DNA of 64,000 nucleotides, taken from contig CAYVGI010000003.1 in the NCBI GenBank assembly GCA_964451095.1, positions 1-64,000 on the forward strand. Direction: 5' to 3'. This DNA comes from DAOTTY01 sp964451095 (GTDB lineage Bacteria; Chloroflexota; Anaerolineae; Aggregatilineales; Phototrophicaceae). The number at the start of each line of letters is the position of its first letter. Positions within the stretch are counted from its first letter, which is position 1. Of the stretch, positions 8,083 to 16,920 are shown in pieces. Below the pieces are notes generated by a model that saw nothing but the letters and a program-made list of their open reading frames with translations, had not been told where the DNA came from and ran no database searches. The position numbers were made by a program, and so were the translations under genes.

Positions 8083-9450
8083 ATGCGTAAACTGAATCTT
8101 GCATTGATCGCCTTATTTCTGCTCGTAGTAGGTGCGGTGCCTGCGTTGGCACAAACAGATGACGCTCACCTGCGCGTGGCGCATCTGTCCGTAGATGCTG
8201 GCGAGGTTGACGTATACATTGACGGCGAGGTGACCCTCTCCGGGGTAGCATTTGGCACCGTCTCCGATTGGATGCTGGTTCCTGCCGGGACGTACAGCGT
8301 TGCTGTTTCCCCAGCAGGCACATCGGTTGACGAGGCAGTGATCGGTCCTGTAGACGTTACCGCAGCACCAGACAGTTGGTACACAGTCGCTGCAATCGGC
8401 ACAGCAACATCTGATGTGGCAGAACTAACGGCACAGGTTATCGAAGAGGACTACAGCCCCATTGAGCTTGGGCAGACCCGCGTGACCGTCTTTCACGCCA
8501 TCCCGAACGCAAACCCGGTTAGCCTGGTTGCGGGCGAGGACAACGTACTGGTTGCGGGGCTTGCCTACCCTGCTGGCGACAACGACGGGCTGACGACCTT
8601 AAACCTGGATGCGGGGACATATGACCTGCAAGTTCGCCTCACCGAGGATCCTGAAGCGGTGGTGTTTGACCTACCCGGTACCGACCTGGGCGCAAGCCGC
8701 AATATCTTCATTGCAGCAGCGGGCTTGGCAGAAGACCCAGAGCTTGTGTTTATCTCCACCGATCCAGCTGAGGTAGACGGCGCTGCGATGGAGGGCGAGG
8801 ACGAGATGGCAAGCGGCGACGCGAACCTGCGCGTTGCCCATCTGTCCACAGATGCAGGTGAGGTTGATGTATACGTCAACGGGGAACTGTCTGAGTTCAC
8901 GGGCGTAACCTACCCCGCCTTGTCCGACTGGGTGACCGTGCCCGCAGGTACCTACGAAGTTGCCGTTGCCCCCGCAGGCACCTCCATTGAGGATGCGGTC
9001 ATCGGTCCGGTTGATGTGTCGGTAAGTGGCGGCGAGTGGTACACCGTCGCAGCCATTGGCTATGCCGAGGACGAGACGCTGACCGCACAGGTCATCGTAG
9101 AGGACTACAGCGAAATCCCACCGGGGCAGGCACGGTTCACCGTGTTCCACGCATCCGCTGGCGCACAGCCCGTTGACGTGTTGGTCAACGGTGAGCCGTT
9201 TGTGCAAACGCTTGCGTTCCCTGGCACCCAGGGCGATAACGACGGCACCGTATCGTTCACCGTGCTCGGTGGCGAATACGACATCGAAGTAACGGCGAAC
9301 AACGACCCGGAAACCGTGCTGCTAAGCGCAGAGAACTTCAACATGCAGCCGGGCAGCCACTACTTCATCGCGGCAATTAACCGCCCGCAGAACATCGCGC
9401 TCTACATCCAAACGCTTTCTGCAGACGAACTATTTGAAGTGATGCAGTAA
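8083..9450 (+). CDS. Exported DUF4397 protein with internal duplication
   Basis: The ATG at 8083 follows AAGGAGG (8065-8071) and starts a signal peptide (1-24, ending ALAQ). The protein has 455 residues. It is built from two closely similar units of about 200 residues starting near D27 and D246. Both begin with LRVAHLS-DAGEVDVY, share AVIGPVDV and WYTVAAIG segments, and end in an AGTYDL or GGEYDI strand plus IFIAA/YFIAA. The units are more alike than those of the neighbouring paralogue, indicating a recent internal duplication. There are no catalytic motifs or membrane segments beyond the signal peptide. Function unknown; probably a secreted beta-sandwich protein. Confidence 0.85.
   Translation: MRKLNLALIALFLLVVGAVPALAQTDDAHLRVAHLSVDAGEVDVYIDGEVTLSGVAFGTVSDWMLVPAGTYSVAVSPAGTSVDEAVIGPVDVTAAPDSWYTVAAIGTATSDVAELTAQVIEEDYSPIELGQTRVTVFHAIPNANPVSLVAGEDNVLVAGLAYPAGDNDGLTTLNLDAGTYDLQVRLTEDPEAVVFDLPGTDLGASRNIFIAAAGLAEDPELVFISTDPAEVDGAAMEGEDEMASGDANLRVAHLSTDAGEVDVYVNGELSEFTGVTYPALSDWVTVPAGTYEVAVAPAGTSIEDAVIGPVDVSVSGGEWYTVAAIGYAEDETLTAQVIVEDYSEIPPGQARFTVFHASAGAQPVDVLVNGEPFVQTLAFPGTQGDNDGTVSFTVLGGEYDIEVTANNDPETVLLSAENFNMQPGSHYFIAAINRPQNIALYIQTLSADELFEVMQ
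8161..9405 (+). repeat. Tandem duplication inside the DUF4397 gene
   Basis: Unit 1 begins at 8161 and unit 2 at 8818, an offset of 657 bases (219 codons). They encode near-parallel sequences (for example VAHLSVDAGEVDVY versus VAHLSTDAGEVDVY). Confidence 0.75.
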
Positions 9451-9475
9451 CATCCCCAAACGCCGTAACCTGAGC

Positions 9476-9514
9476 GCGGGCGAGCCTGAACCATCGGCTC
9501 GCCCGCTGTTGTTT
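9476..9514. terminator. Bidirectional terminator between DUF4397 gene and tyrS
   Basis: A perfect 11-bp GC-rich stem (9476-9486 with 9496-9506), 9-base loop, is followed by a T-rich run on the plus strand. The two genes converge here. Confidence 0.8.
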
Positions 9515-10751
9515 ATTTCACCAGCCGCACGAACTTACGCTTGCCCACTTGCAGCACTATGGGCAGCATGTCCGCCGTGATGACCGCGCCATTGTCCTCC
9601 ACGGCTTCCTGGTCGATCTGCACGCCGCCCTGCTGAATAAGCTGCTTCGCCTCCTTACCGCTGCTCACCATATCCAGCCGCTTGAGCAACTGCACCAGCC
9701 GTTCCTCATCACCGTCCAACTGTTCTTCCGGGATGTCCTCCGGGATGCCGTCGCCGCTGTGGATTTGATCCCAACGCGCCTGTGATGCCTCCGCATCTTC
9801 GGGGCTGTGGAACGTGCCCACAATGTCCTGGGCAAGCCGCATTTTCACGCCCATCGGGTCAGCTTCCATCACCTGCTCCAGGTATTCCATCTGCTGCGGA
9901 GACCAACCCAAAATGAGCTTGTGGTACAGCGGCATGGCGCGGTCAGGCACGCTCATTACCTTGCCGAACATATCGTAGGGGTCGCCTAGCAGCGGGATAT
10001 GATTGCCCTGGCTCTTGCTCATCTTCATGTCGCCATCGGTGCCCGGCAGCGATTCGCCCATGATGATCGCAATCTGCGGCTTTTGCCCCAGCCCCTGTTG
10101 CAGCTTGCGCCCGGCAACCAGGATGTTAAACAACTGATCCTGACCGCCCACCTGCACATCTGCCTCCTGCGCGACGGCATCGTATGCCTGCATCAGCGCG
10201 TAGAAGAACTCGTGCAGGTAAATCGGCTGCCCACCGTCAATGCGCTTGCTGAAGTTCTCCCGCACCAAAAACTGCTGCACCGTGAAGTTGCTCGCCAAGC
10301 GGATAATGTCCGCGAAGTCCAGCGGTGCCAGCCACTCGTTGTTGCGGCGGACACGGGTTTTGCTTTCGTCCAGTATCTTAAACGCCTGCTCCGCGTAGGT
10401 GCGGGCGTTTTCGTCCACCTGCTCCGCCGTGAGCTGATCACGCGCCTTCTCCTTGTCAGATGGGTCGCCAATCAAGCTGGTGAACGTGCCCACCAAGAAC
10501 GTCACGTCGTGCCCAAAATCCTGGAACTGGCGCAGCTTGCGCATGGTAATGGTGTGCCCCAAGTGCAGGTCAGATGTGCGCGGGTCGTAGCCACAGTAAA
10601 CACGCAGCGGACGCCCCTCTTTTTCCGCTTCTAACAGGCGCTCTTTTAGTTCTTTGCGCATGTTTTCCTTAGTGTCTGGGTCGCCATAGGCGGTACCCAC
10701 CATCAACACCTCAACCTGCTCGTCGATATTAGGAATGTCCGTTGCTGTCAT
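9513..10751 (-). CDS. tyrS: Tyrosine--tRNA ligase
   Basis: This cytoplasmic class I aminoacyl-tRNA synthetase charges tRNA-Tyr with tyrosine. The 412 residues show the HIGH-type signature HLGH (63-66) and an intact KMSKS (243-247). The tyrosine pocket segment LMQAYDAV (186-193) and VGGQDQ (201-206) are also present. The C-terminus (about 340-412) is an S4-like RNA-binding domain ending KRKFVRLVK. Length is normal. AGGAAGG precedes the ATG. An 89-base gap separates it from the upstream cpaF-like gene on the same strand, so it may have its own promoter. Confidence 0.97.
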   Translation of the reverse strand: MTATDIPNIDEQVEVLMVGTAYGDPDTKENMRKELKERLLEAEKEGRPLRVYCGYDPRTSDLHLGHTITMRKLRQFQDFGHDVTFLVGTFTSLIGDPSDKEKARDQLTAEQVDENARTYAEQAFKILDESKTRVRRNNEWLAPLDFADIIRLASNFTVQQFLVRENFSKRIDGGQPIYLHEFFYALMQAYDAVAQEADVQVGGQDQLFNILVAGRKLQQGLGQKPQIAIIMGESLPGTDGDMKMSKSQGNHIPLLGDPYDMFGKVMSVPDRAMPLYHKLILGWSPQQMEYLEQVMEADPMGVKMRLAQDIVGTFHSPEDAEASQARWDQIHSGDGIPEDIPEEQLDGDEERLVQLLKRLDMVSSGKEAKQLIQQGGVQIDQEAVEDNGAVITADMLPIVLQVGKRKFVRLVK

Positions 10752-10840
10752 CGCTACCTTCCTGTGTGTACGTCTGCTGGTTTGTTATAGTGCCTCATTG
10801 TACCTGACGGGTGCACAAATGGGGGACACGTATCGAAACC

Positions 10841-11917
10841 TTACTCCCTGCCCCTAGCACCAAGAAGTTCCGACGGCAGATCAATATCGGCATCCTCAAA
10901 TTTGCCCATGAATCTGGGGCGCAGCCCGGTCACACGTAAGCTTCCCACAACCCGACCTACCTCTGTTCCCGTCTGCTCGAACTCGAATATATCTGCCAGG
11001 GTCAACATCTCACCTTCCATCCCCAGCACCTCTGTCACGTAAAGCACCTTACGCGACCCATCTGGCAAACGCCGCATATGGCAGATCACATCCACCGATA
11101 CCGCCACTTGTTCCCGAATTGCCCGTACAGGCAGATCCATGCCGGCCATCAAACACAACGTCTCTAACCGTATGAGTGCGCTGCGCGGGCTGTTCGCGCT
11201 GACGGTCGCCAGCCCGCTCGGGCCTGTGTTGATGCCTTGCAAAAAAGGAAATGCTTCACCGCCCGCCAACGCATCCATCACGACGGTATCCGGGTTCATG
11301 TACATAGCGCTCATCATCAACGCCTGTGCCGTAATGTCACCGCCGCTTTGCTGGTAGCGCCGCCGCGGGCGCAATTTTGTGACAAATGGTTGGGCGATAG
11401 GCAGCGGTTCCCGTGTTTCCATCTGCAAGATATGCTTTTCCGGTGGCAGCGCGTTTGCCAATATGCTGAGCAGCGTGGTTTTTCCGCTGCTGGTTCCACC
11501 ACACACAATGACGTTGAGGTTGGCGCGTACACACACTTGCAAGAAACGATGCACCTCCGGCGTCCATGTTCCCAGTCGGACGAGGTCTTCGGCAGTGAAC
11601 GGGGAGCCTCGGTTGGCTTTGTGGAAGTGTAGCACGAGTCCCTGTGGCATGGGCTGTGGTATCAACTGCACATGCACCCCGTCCACATACGTTGTCATCA
11701 TCGCAGGTTGTGATTGCGGGTCGTAGCGGGTGAAGATGTGCTGAGCAATCGCTTGCACCTGTTCGATGCTGTCCAGCGATAACGCTGCGTCTTGCATGTG
11801 CCCATCTTTGCGGATGAGGGTTTTGCCCACCCCCTGCATAACCACCATGGAAACCGCTTCGTCACGCAAAAGCGCATCGAGCGGTGCATAACCCGTTAAC
11901 GAGACATCATTTGTCAT
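10841..11917 (-). CDS. CpaF/TadA-family secretion ATPase, orphan and divergent
   Basis: The 358-residue protein belongs to the type II/IV secretion ATPase family. Walker A is GGTSSGKTT (140-148), a QMETREPL Asp-box-like segment follows, and the conserved GGEAFPFLQGINTG and ANSPRSALIRLETLCLMAG stretches are present. Two normally catalytic positions differ. The Walker B region reads VVMDALAGGEA, where VGEVRGGEA is usual, and the His-box reads ATVSANS instead of TTIHANS. The N-terminal domain is short. No Tad, Flp or type IV pilus genes lie nearby. It may be a regulatory or weakly active ATPase; its partner is unknown. Confidence 0.8.
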   Translation of the reverse strand: MTNDVSLTGYAPLDALLRDEAVSMVVMQGVGKTLIRKDGHMQDAALSLDSIEQVQAIAQHIFTRYDPQSQPAMMTTYVDGVHVQLIPQPMPQGLVLHFHKANRGSPFTAEDLVRLGTWTPEVHRFLQVCVRANLNVIVCGGTSSGKTTLLSILANALPPEKHILQMETREPLPIAQPFVTKLRPRRRYQQSGGDITAQALMMSAMYMNPDTVVMDALAGGEAFPFLQGINTGPSGLATVSANSPRSALIRLETLCLMAGMDLPVRAIREQVAVSVDVICHMRRLPDGSRKVLYVTEVLGMEGEMLTLADIFEFEQTGTEVGRVVGSLRVTGLRPRFMGKFEDADIDLPSELLGARGRE

Positions 11918-12003
11918 GTCGCTTACCTATGCAATGTTTCGTCATTCTGCTTCATCATACCATCCACGTGCAGAAAATGGCACGACGTATCGTACGGTGC
12001 ACC

Positions 12004-12032
12004 TTGGTCATTGTTTGTGAAACTCCTATAAT
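12004..12032 (+). promoter_or_regulatory. Predicted promoter of alaS
   Basis: TTGGTC (12004-12009) and a perfect TATAAT (12027-12032) are separated by 17 bases, in the 162-base divergent gap between the CpaF-like gene and alaS. Confidence 0.7.
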
Positions 12033-12079
12033 CAAGCGACTTCAACCGACACAGCAACCACAAAGGACAACAGCGCCTT

Positions 12080-14794
12080 ATGAAATATATGACGAATCAG
12101 GAAATCCGCGAGGCATTCCTGGACTTCTTCGAAGAGATGCAGCATCAGCGTGTAGACTCATCATCACTCGTCCCCGCAAATGACCCGACCCTGCTGTTTA
12201 CAAACGCCGGAATGGTGCAGTTCAAAGATGTGTTCCTGGGGCTAGACAAGCGCCCATACAGTCGTGCCACCACCTCGCAGAAGTCCATGCGCGTGAGCGG
12301 CAAGCATTCTGACCTGGAGAACGTAGGCCCTTCGCTGCGGCACCACACTTTCTTCGAGATGTTGGGGAACTTCAGCTTTGGTGATTATTTCAAGAGCGAT
12401 GCCATTAAATATGCGTACACGCTGCTCACCGAGGTTTACGGGCTTCCAGCAGATCGGCTGGTGTTCACCGTTTATCAAGACGATGACGACGCCTACCGCA
12501 TCTGGACGGAAGAAGTCGGCGTTGACCCGAAGCGTGTTGCCCGTATGGGACCCAGCACGAACTTCTGGCAGATGGCGGACACCGGTCCTTGTGGTCCCAC
12601 CAGCGAGATCCACTGGGACAATACACCGGAAGCAGGCGAGGACGACATCATCCCGCTGCTGCAAGCGGAGGACGACCGCTTTCTAGAGATCTGGAATCTC
12701 GTTTTCATGCAGTTTAACCGCAAGCAAGCAGACCCCGACCACACCGGCGAATATGATGACCCGCTACCCGCCCCCGGCGTCGATACGGGTATGGGTCTGG
12801 AGCGCATCCTGAGCGTGGTGCAGGGTGTACAGAGCAACTACGACACCGACCTGTTCACACCAATCATTGCCCGCACGCAGGAAATGACGGGGCACACCGA
12901 CGCCGAGCGCGACGCGAACATCGTGCCGTACCGCGTCATTGCAGACCACGTTCGTGCTGCCGTCTTCCTCATCTCCGACGGTGTGCTGCCCGGCTCCAAG
13001 GGGCGAGACTCCGTTTGCCGTCTGGTAATCCGGCGGGCGGCGCGGTTTGGCAGCAAAATCGGCTTCCAGAAGCCCTTCCTGGCAGATGTCGCCGATGCGG
13101 TTATTGATGTGATGGGCACACCCTACACCGAACTGGTGGAAAAGGCAGACGCCATCAAAAAGGCGATTACCAAAGAGGAGGAGATGTTCCGCCGCACACT
13201 TGACCGGGGCGTGCACGAGCTTGAAACCATGCTCAATGGGCTGGAGCAGGACGGTAACAAACAGCTCAACGGCGAGGATGCCTTCTTCCTCAAGGCGACA
13301 CTCGGGCTGCCCATTCAGGTCACCAAAGACATTGCCGAGGAGCGCGGCTTCACTGTCGATATGGACGGCTACACCCAGGCGGAAGAACAACACGCGCTCG
13401 ATAGCGGTGCCGGGCAAGCAATGGGCACCATGCAAACTGCGGAGGCATACGCCGAACTGCTGACCCAACTCAAGGATGATGGCGCACTCCCAGAGGATGG
13501 CGTGACCTACAATCCCTACGGACCGACGGTGGTGCACACGCAACTGGTCGCCCTGTTACAGAACGGCACCCCCATCTCCACCGCCATCGTCGGTGATGCA
13601 GTTGATGTGGTGCTGCGCGAGACGCCGTTCTACGTGGAGAGCGGTGGTCAGGTCAGTGACGCAGGCTTGATTGAGGGGGATGCCTGGGCTATCCAGGTGG
13701 AGGGCATGAGCAAACCTGTGGGCGGGTTGATTGTGCACCACGGCGAAGTCATTGAGGGAAACCCACAGGCAGGCGTAGAGGCAGTCGCCCACGTTGATGT
13801 AGAGCGCCGCCGTGCCGTCACGCGTAACCACACGGGCACGCACCTGCTGCACGCGGCACTGCGCAACATCCTGGGCACACACGTTGAGCAGCGCGGTTCG
13901 TTGGTCGCACCGGAGCGCTTGCGCTTTGACTTTGTGCACGACGAGAAGATGACGCCCGCGGAAATCCGCCGGGTGGAAGACCAGGTAAACGAGGTCATCC
14001 TGCAAAACCTGGACGTGACCGCCAAGCTGAAGCCCTACAAACAGGCAGTGGAAGAAGGCGCGATGGCACTGTTCGGTGAGAAATACGCCGACGAAGTGCG
14101 TACCGTTAGCATTGATGACGGCAGCGATGAGGGGCGCTACAGCTACGAGCTTTGTGGTGGCATTCATGTGAGGGAAACGTCCGAAATTGGTGCGCTGCTC
14201 GTCGTTAGCGAGGGCAGCAGCAGTGCAGGCGTGCGCCGTGTAGAGGCACTAACCGGAGATGCCGCGCTGCGCTATGCACAATCACAAATGGACACACTGA
14301 ACACACTCGCCCAGAAGCTAAACACCACCCCTACCGAACTGCCGAGCAGAATCGAGGCACTACAAGACGAACTCAGCGAGACCCGCCGCCAACTCGACCA
14401 ACTCCAGCGCGAACTCGCACAAATCAGCTTCCGGGAGTCCATGCAGAACCTGGACGATGTGGGCGGCGTGCCCACCCTCATCACGCAGCTAGAGGGCGTG
14501 CCCATGAACACGCTGCGCGAAATGGCAGACTGGTTCCGTAACGAGGTTGAGTCCGGTGTGGTGGTACTGGGCAGCGTGGTAGACAGCAAACCGCAGATCA
14601 TGGTCAGCGTGAGCGACAACCTTACCAAGCAGGGGCTGCACGCGGGCAACATTGTGCGCGAACTCGCCAAGCGTGTGGGCGGCGGCGGCGGCGGCAAGCC
14701 GAACATGGCACAGGCAGGCGGCAAGGACGCCGACAAGCTGCCAGACGCGCTAGAGCACGCCAAAACACTCATCACAGAAAGCTACACAGGTTAG
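12080..14794 (+). CDS. alaS: Alanine--tRNA ligase
   Basis: AlaS charges tRNA-Ala and hydrolyses mischarged Ser/Gly-tRNA-Ala. The 904 residues are full length. The N-terminal catalytic core opens with NQEIREAFLDFFE and contains GDYFK and DTGMGLER. The editing domain has HTGTH (H584, H588) and CGGIH (C692, H696). A coiled-coil then leads to the C-Ala domain with a Gly-rich run (GGGGGGKPNMAQAGG). A purine-rich AAAGGA (12061-12066) precedes the ATG. The second in-frame ATG at 12089 is an alternative start close to other family members. Confidence 0.97.
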   Translation: MKYMTNQEIREAFLDFFEEMQHQRVDSSSLVPANDPTLLFTNAGMVQFKDVFLGLDKRPYSRATTSQKSMRVSGKHSDLENVGPSLRHHTFFEMLGNFSFGDYFKSDAIKYAYTLLTEVYGLPADRLVFTVYQDDDDAYRIWTEEVGVDPKRVARMGPSTNFWQMADTGPCGPTSEIHWDNTPEAGEDDIIPLLQAEDDRFLEIWNLVFMQFNRKQADPDHTGEYDDPLPAPGVDTGMGLERILSVVQGVQSNYDTDLFTPIIARTQEMTGHTDAERDANIVPYRVIADHVRAAVFLISDGVLPGSKGRDSVCRLVIRRAARFGSKIGFQKPFLADVADAVIDVMGTPYTELVEKADAIKKAITKEEEMFRRTLDRGVHELETMLNGLEQDGNKQLNGEDAFFLKATLGLPIQVTKDIAEERGFTVDMDGYTQAEEQHALDSGAGQAMGTMQTAEAYAELLTQLKDDGALPEDGVTYNPYGPTVVHTQLVALLQNGTPISTAIVGDAVDVVLRETPFYVESGGQVSDAGLIEGDAWAIQVEGMSKPVGGLIVHHGEVIEGNPQAGVEAVAHVDVERRRAVTRNHTGTHLLHAALRNILGTHVEQRGSLVAPERLRFDFVHDEKMTPAEIRRVEDQVNEVILQNLDVTAKLKPYKQAVEEGAMALFGEKYADEVRTVSIDDGSDEGRYSYELCGGIHVRETSEIGALLVVSEGSSSAGVRRVEALTGDAALRYAQSQMDTLNTLAQKLNTTPTELPSRIEALQDELSETRRQLDQLQRELAQISFRESMQNLDDVGGVPTLITQLEGVPMNTLREMADWFRNEVESGVVVLGSVVDSKPQIMVSVSDNLTKQGLHAGNIVRELAKRVGGGGGGKPNMAQAGGKDADKLPDALEHAKTLITESYTG

Positions 14795-14847
14795 AACAGG
14801 TTTACGCAGGGGCGGTGTTTGCGTCCGCCCCGTGAACCAGTACGCTC

Positions 14848-16404
14848 ATGAGCAATAACCGTGCCCATCTCATCCAGCTAGAGGCAAACGAAGACGCCAC
14901 CTCCGTGCGAGATCGGCTGTCGTTCCATCGTGGGGAGCGTGTGCTGCTCGTCTGGCCAGAAAAAGGCAAGGTTCTCTCCCGTAAGCTTGACCTGGTGCTA
15001 ATCCAGCGGGAGGCGATGCGCCGCGCCGTGCGATTGGCGCTGGTCACACACGACGCAGAAGTCGTCAAGAACGCGACTGAACTCAACATCAGCACATTCG
15101 AGACGATAGGCGAAAGCGAGCGCAAACGCTGGAAGCGTGGGCGCAGCAAGGTTTTCACTAACCGCTACCAAAAACCCGAGCCAACCCCACAACCGGAAGA
15201 ACTACAGGACGTTGCCAGCCGCGTTAAAAACCCGCAGGAAGCGCCCCCGCTGCGAAGAACCTTGATACGGGCAGGTGTGGCACTGGCGCTAGTCGGTGCT
15301 GTGCTGGGTGTTGCCTATGTGGTGGTACCCGCAGCAACCGTCACGCTGACGCCTGCGTACAACGATGTAGAAATAACCGTGTCCATCAGCGCTGCCCCTA
15401 ACGCAGATGACATCAACGTTGAACAAGGGGTGATCCCGATGACCGTGCTGCGCGTGGAAACCGTACAAACGGGCGAGGTCGCTACAACAGGCATCCAGGA
15501 GCTAGAGAGCACCCGCGCCGCTGGCACGGTTGTGTTCATCAACCGGGGACAAAACGCGGTAGAAATCCCGGCAGGTACCGTTGTACAGACGACCGCTGGT
15601 GCGCCTGTGCAGTTCCGCACCGTTGCAGACGCCGACCTGCCTGCCGGGGTGGGCTTGCAAGTGGAAGTGGGCGTAGAAGCGCTGCAAGACTACGCCGGGG
15701 AAATCGGGAACGTCAGTGAGGGGCAGATCAATGCGGTTGCCGGGCAGCTAGAGGGACAGGTGGATGTGCGCAATGTGCGTCCCACCACGGGCGGTACGCG
15801 CAGCACTGCCGCCGCCGTCACCCCAGACGACCAAACCCGCCTGGAAAGTATGGTACGTCAGCAAATTCAGTCCCAGGCATACACAGAAATGCTGCCGCTG
15901 TTGAACGACTCACAGTTTATCATCCTGCAAAGCGTTCGCATCGCCGAGGAGCGTAACGACTGGAAAACCTATAACGCCAGCGTGGGCGATGTCGCGGAAA
16001 CGCTCTCATTGGACATGCGTGCGATTGTAGAGGCGGTTGCCGTGGACGAGCAATTCGGCAGGCAAATTGCGTTTGCGGCGCTCAGCACCGAAATCCCGCG
16101 TGGGCGCGAGCTGCAACCGCAGAGCGTACAGTACACCCGCAGCGAGGCACTGAGGACCGGCGATGATGGCACCGTCACGTTTGACATCACCGCACGCGCA
16201 ACCGTGGTTGAGCCAGTTGACGTTGCGGCGGTGCAACGGCAAATTGCTGGCAAACCGCTTAACCAAGCGTTCGAAACCCTGGCTAGCCAGATCGACGTCC
16301 AGCAGGGCACCGCCCCGACCATTCGCCTATCCCCCGCGTGGCTGCGCCAGATGCCAATACTGCCCTTGCGCATTCGTATACACCTAGAGGGGGTACCCTC
16401 ATGA
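14848..16404 (+). CDS. Membrane-anchored baseplate J-like protein
   Basis: The 518-residue protein has a cytoplasmic N-terminal part (1-137, with many Lys/Arg and a RKRWKRGRS patch near 110). One transmembrane segment (about 139-162) is followed by a long exported region. That region has the baseplate J/gp47-like pattern: TRAAGTVVFINRG, IPAGTVVQTTAG, and a C-terminal mixed alpha/beta part. Related proteins occur in Chloroflexota genomes and are not part of a phage. The stop overlaps the ruvX start (ATGA), so it is co-translated with ruvX and mltG. A role at the membrane or in envelope assembly is an inference; no activity is known. Confidence 0.65.
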   Translation: MSNNRAHLIQLEANEDATSVRDRLSFHRGERVLLVWPEKGKVLSRKLDLVLIQREAMRRAVRLALVTHDAEVVKNATELNISTFETIGESERKRWKRGRSKVFTNRYQKPEPTPQPEELQDVASRVKNPQEAPPLRRTLIRAGVALALVGAVLGVAYVVVPAATVTLTPAYNDVEITVSISAAPNADDINVEQGVIPMTVLRVETVQTGEVATTGIQELESTRAAGTVVFINRGQNAVEIPAGTVVQTTAGAPVQFRTVADADLPAGVGLQVEVGVEALQDYAGEIGNVSEGQINAVAGQLEGQVDVRNVRPTTGGTRSTAAAVTPDDQTRLESMVRQQIQSQAYTEMLPLLNDSQFIILQSVRIAEERNDWKTYNASVGDVAETLSLDMRAIVEAVAVDEQFGRQIAFAALSTEIPRGRELQPQSVQYTRSEALRTGDDGTVTFDITARATVVEPVDVAAVQRQIAGKPLNQAFETLASQIDVQQGTAPTIRLSPAWLRQMPILPLRIRIHLEGVPS

Positions 16405-16847
16405 TCGGCAGGCTACTCGGAATCGACCACGGGCTAAAGCGCATCGGTGTCGCAGTGAGCGACGCGCTAGGCATCACTGCCCGTGAGCTAACCATTATCG
16501 ACGTGAACAACGACGATGCAGCGACATTTGCGGCGCTCAAGCAGCTAGCAACGGAACAGGGCGCTGTTGCCATCATTGTCGGGCTGCCGAGCAACGTGGG
16601 CGGCAGCACGGAACAGGCAGACGCCGTGCGTAACTGGGTGGAGGGTCTGCGGGGCATCGTGGCGCTGCCTGTGCTGTTGTGGGACGAGCAGCTCAGCAGC
16701 GCGGATGCAAAGGCGCTGGCAAAACGCCAGCGCCGACCTAAAGCGGCACCGATTGACGACCTCGCCGCACGTATCATTTTGCAAAGTTACCTCAACGCAC
16801 TGGCAGATGGGCTGGCACCGCACCCGACGAATTCAACAGGCTATTGA
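16401..16847 (+). CDS. ruvX: RuvX/YqgF family endonuclease (pre-16S rRNA maturation)
   Basis: The YqgF-type RNase H-fold nuclease processes the 5' end of pre-16S rRNA and was earlier proposed as a Holliday-junction resolvase. The 148 residues contain the GIDHGLKRIGVAVSD N-terminal motif with the catalytic Asp, VVGLP-like IIVGLPSNVGG, LLWDEQLSSADA, and IDDLAARIILQSYL near the C-terminus. The ATG at 16401 overlaps the upstream stop by four bases. An upstream in-frame start at 16338 would lie inside the neighbour and is rejected. Confidence 0.92.
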   Translation: MIGRLLGIDHGLKRIGVAVSDALGITARELTIIDVNNDDAATFAALKQLATEQGAVAIIVGLPSNVGGSTEQADAVRNWVEGLRGIVALPVLLWDEQLSSADAKALAKRQRRPKAAPIDDLAARIILQSYLNALADGLAPHPTNSTGY

Positions 16848-16920
16848 GTGGCGCTTTTCCCTAACAGCAACATCCGACTGCGTGTAAAATGCCGGGCGAA
16901 GCAAGCATGTGGGGACGGTT

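Noticed and set aside
14848..16404. Prophage or contractile-injection remnant
   Set aside because: The baseplate-like protein stands alone among housekeeping genes, with no tail, sheath, portal or integrase genes around.
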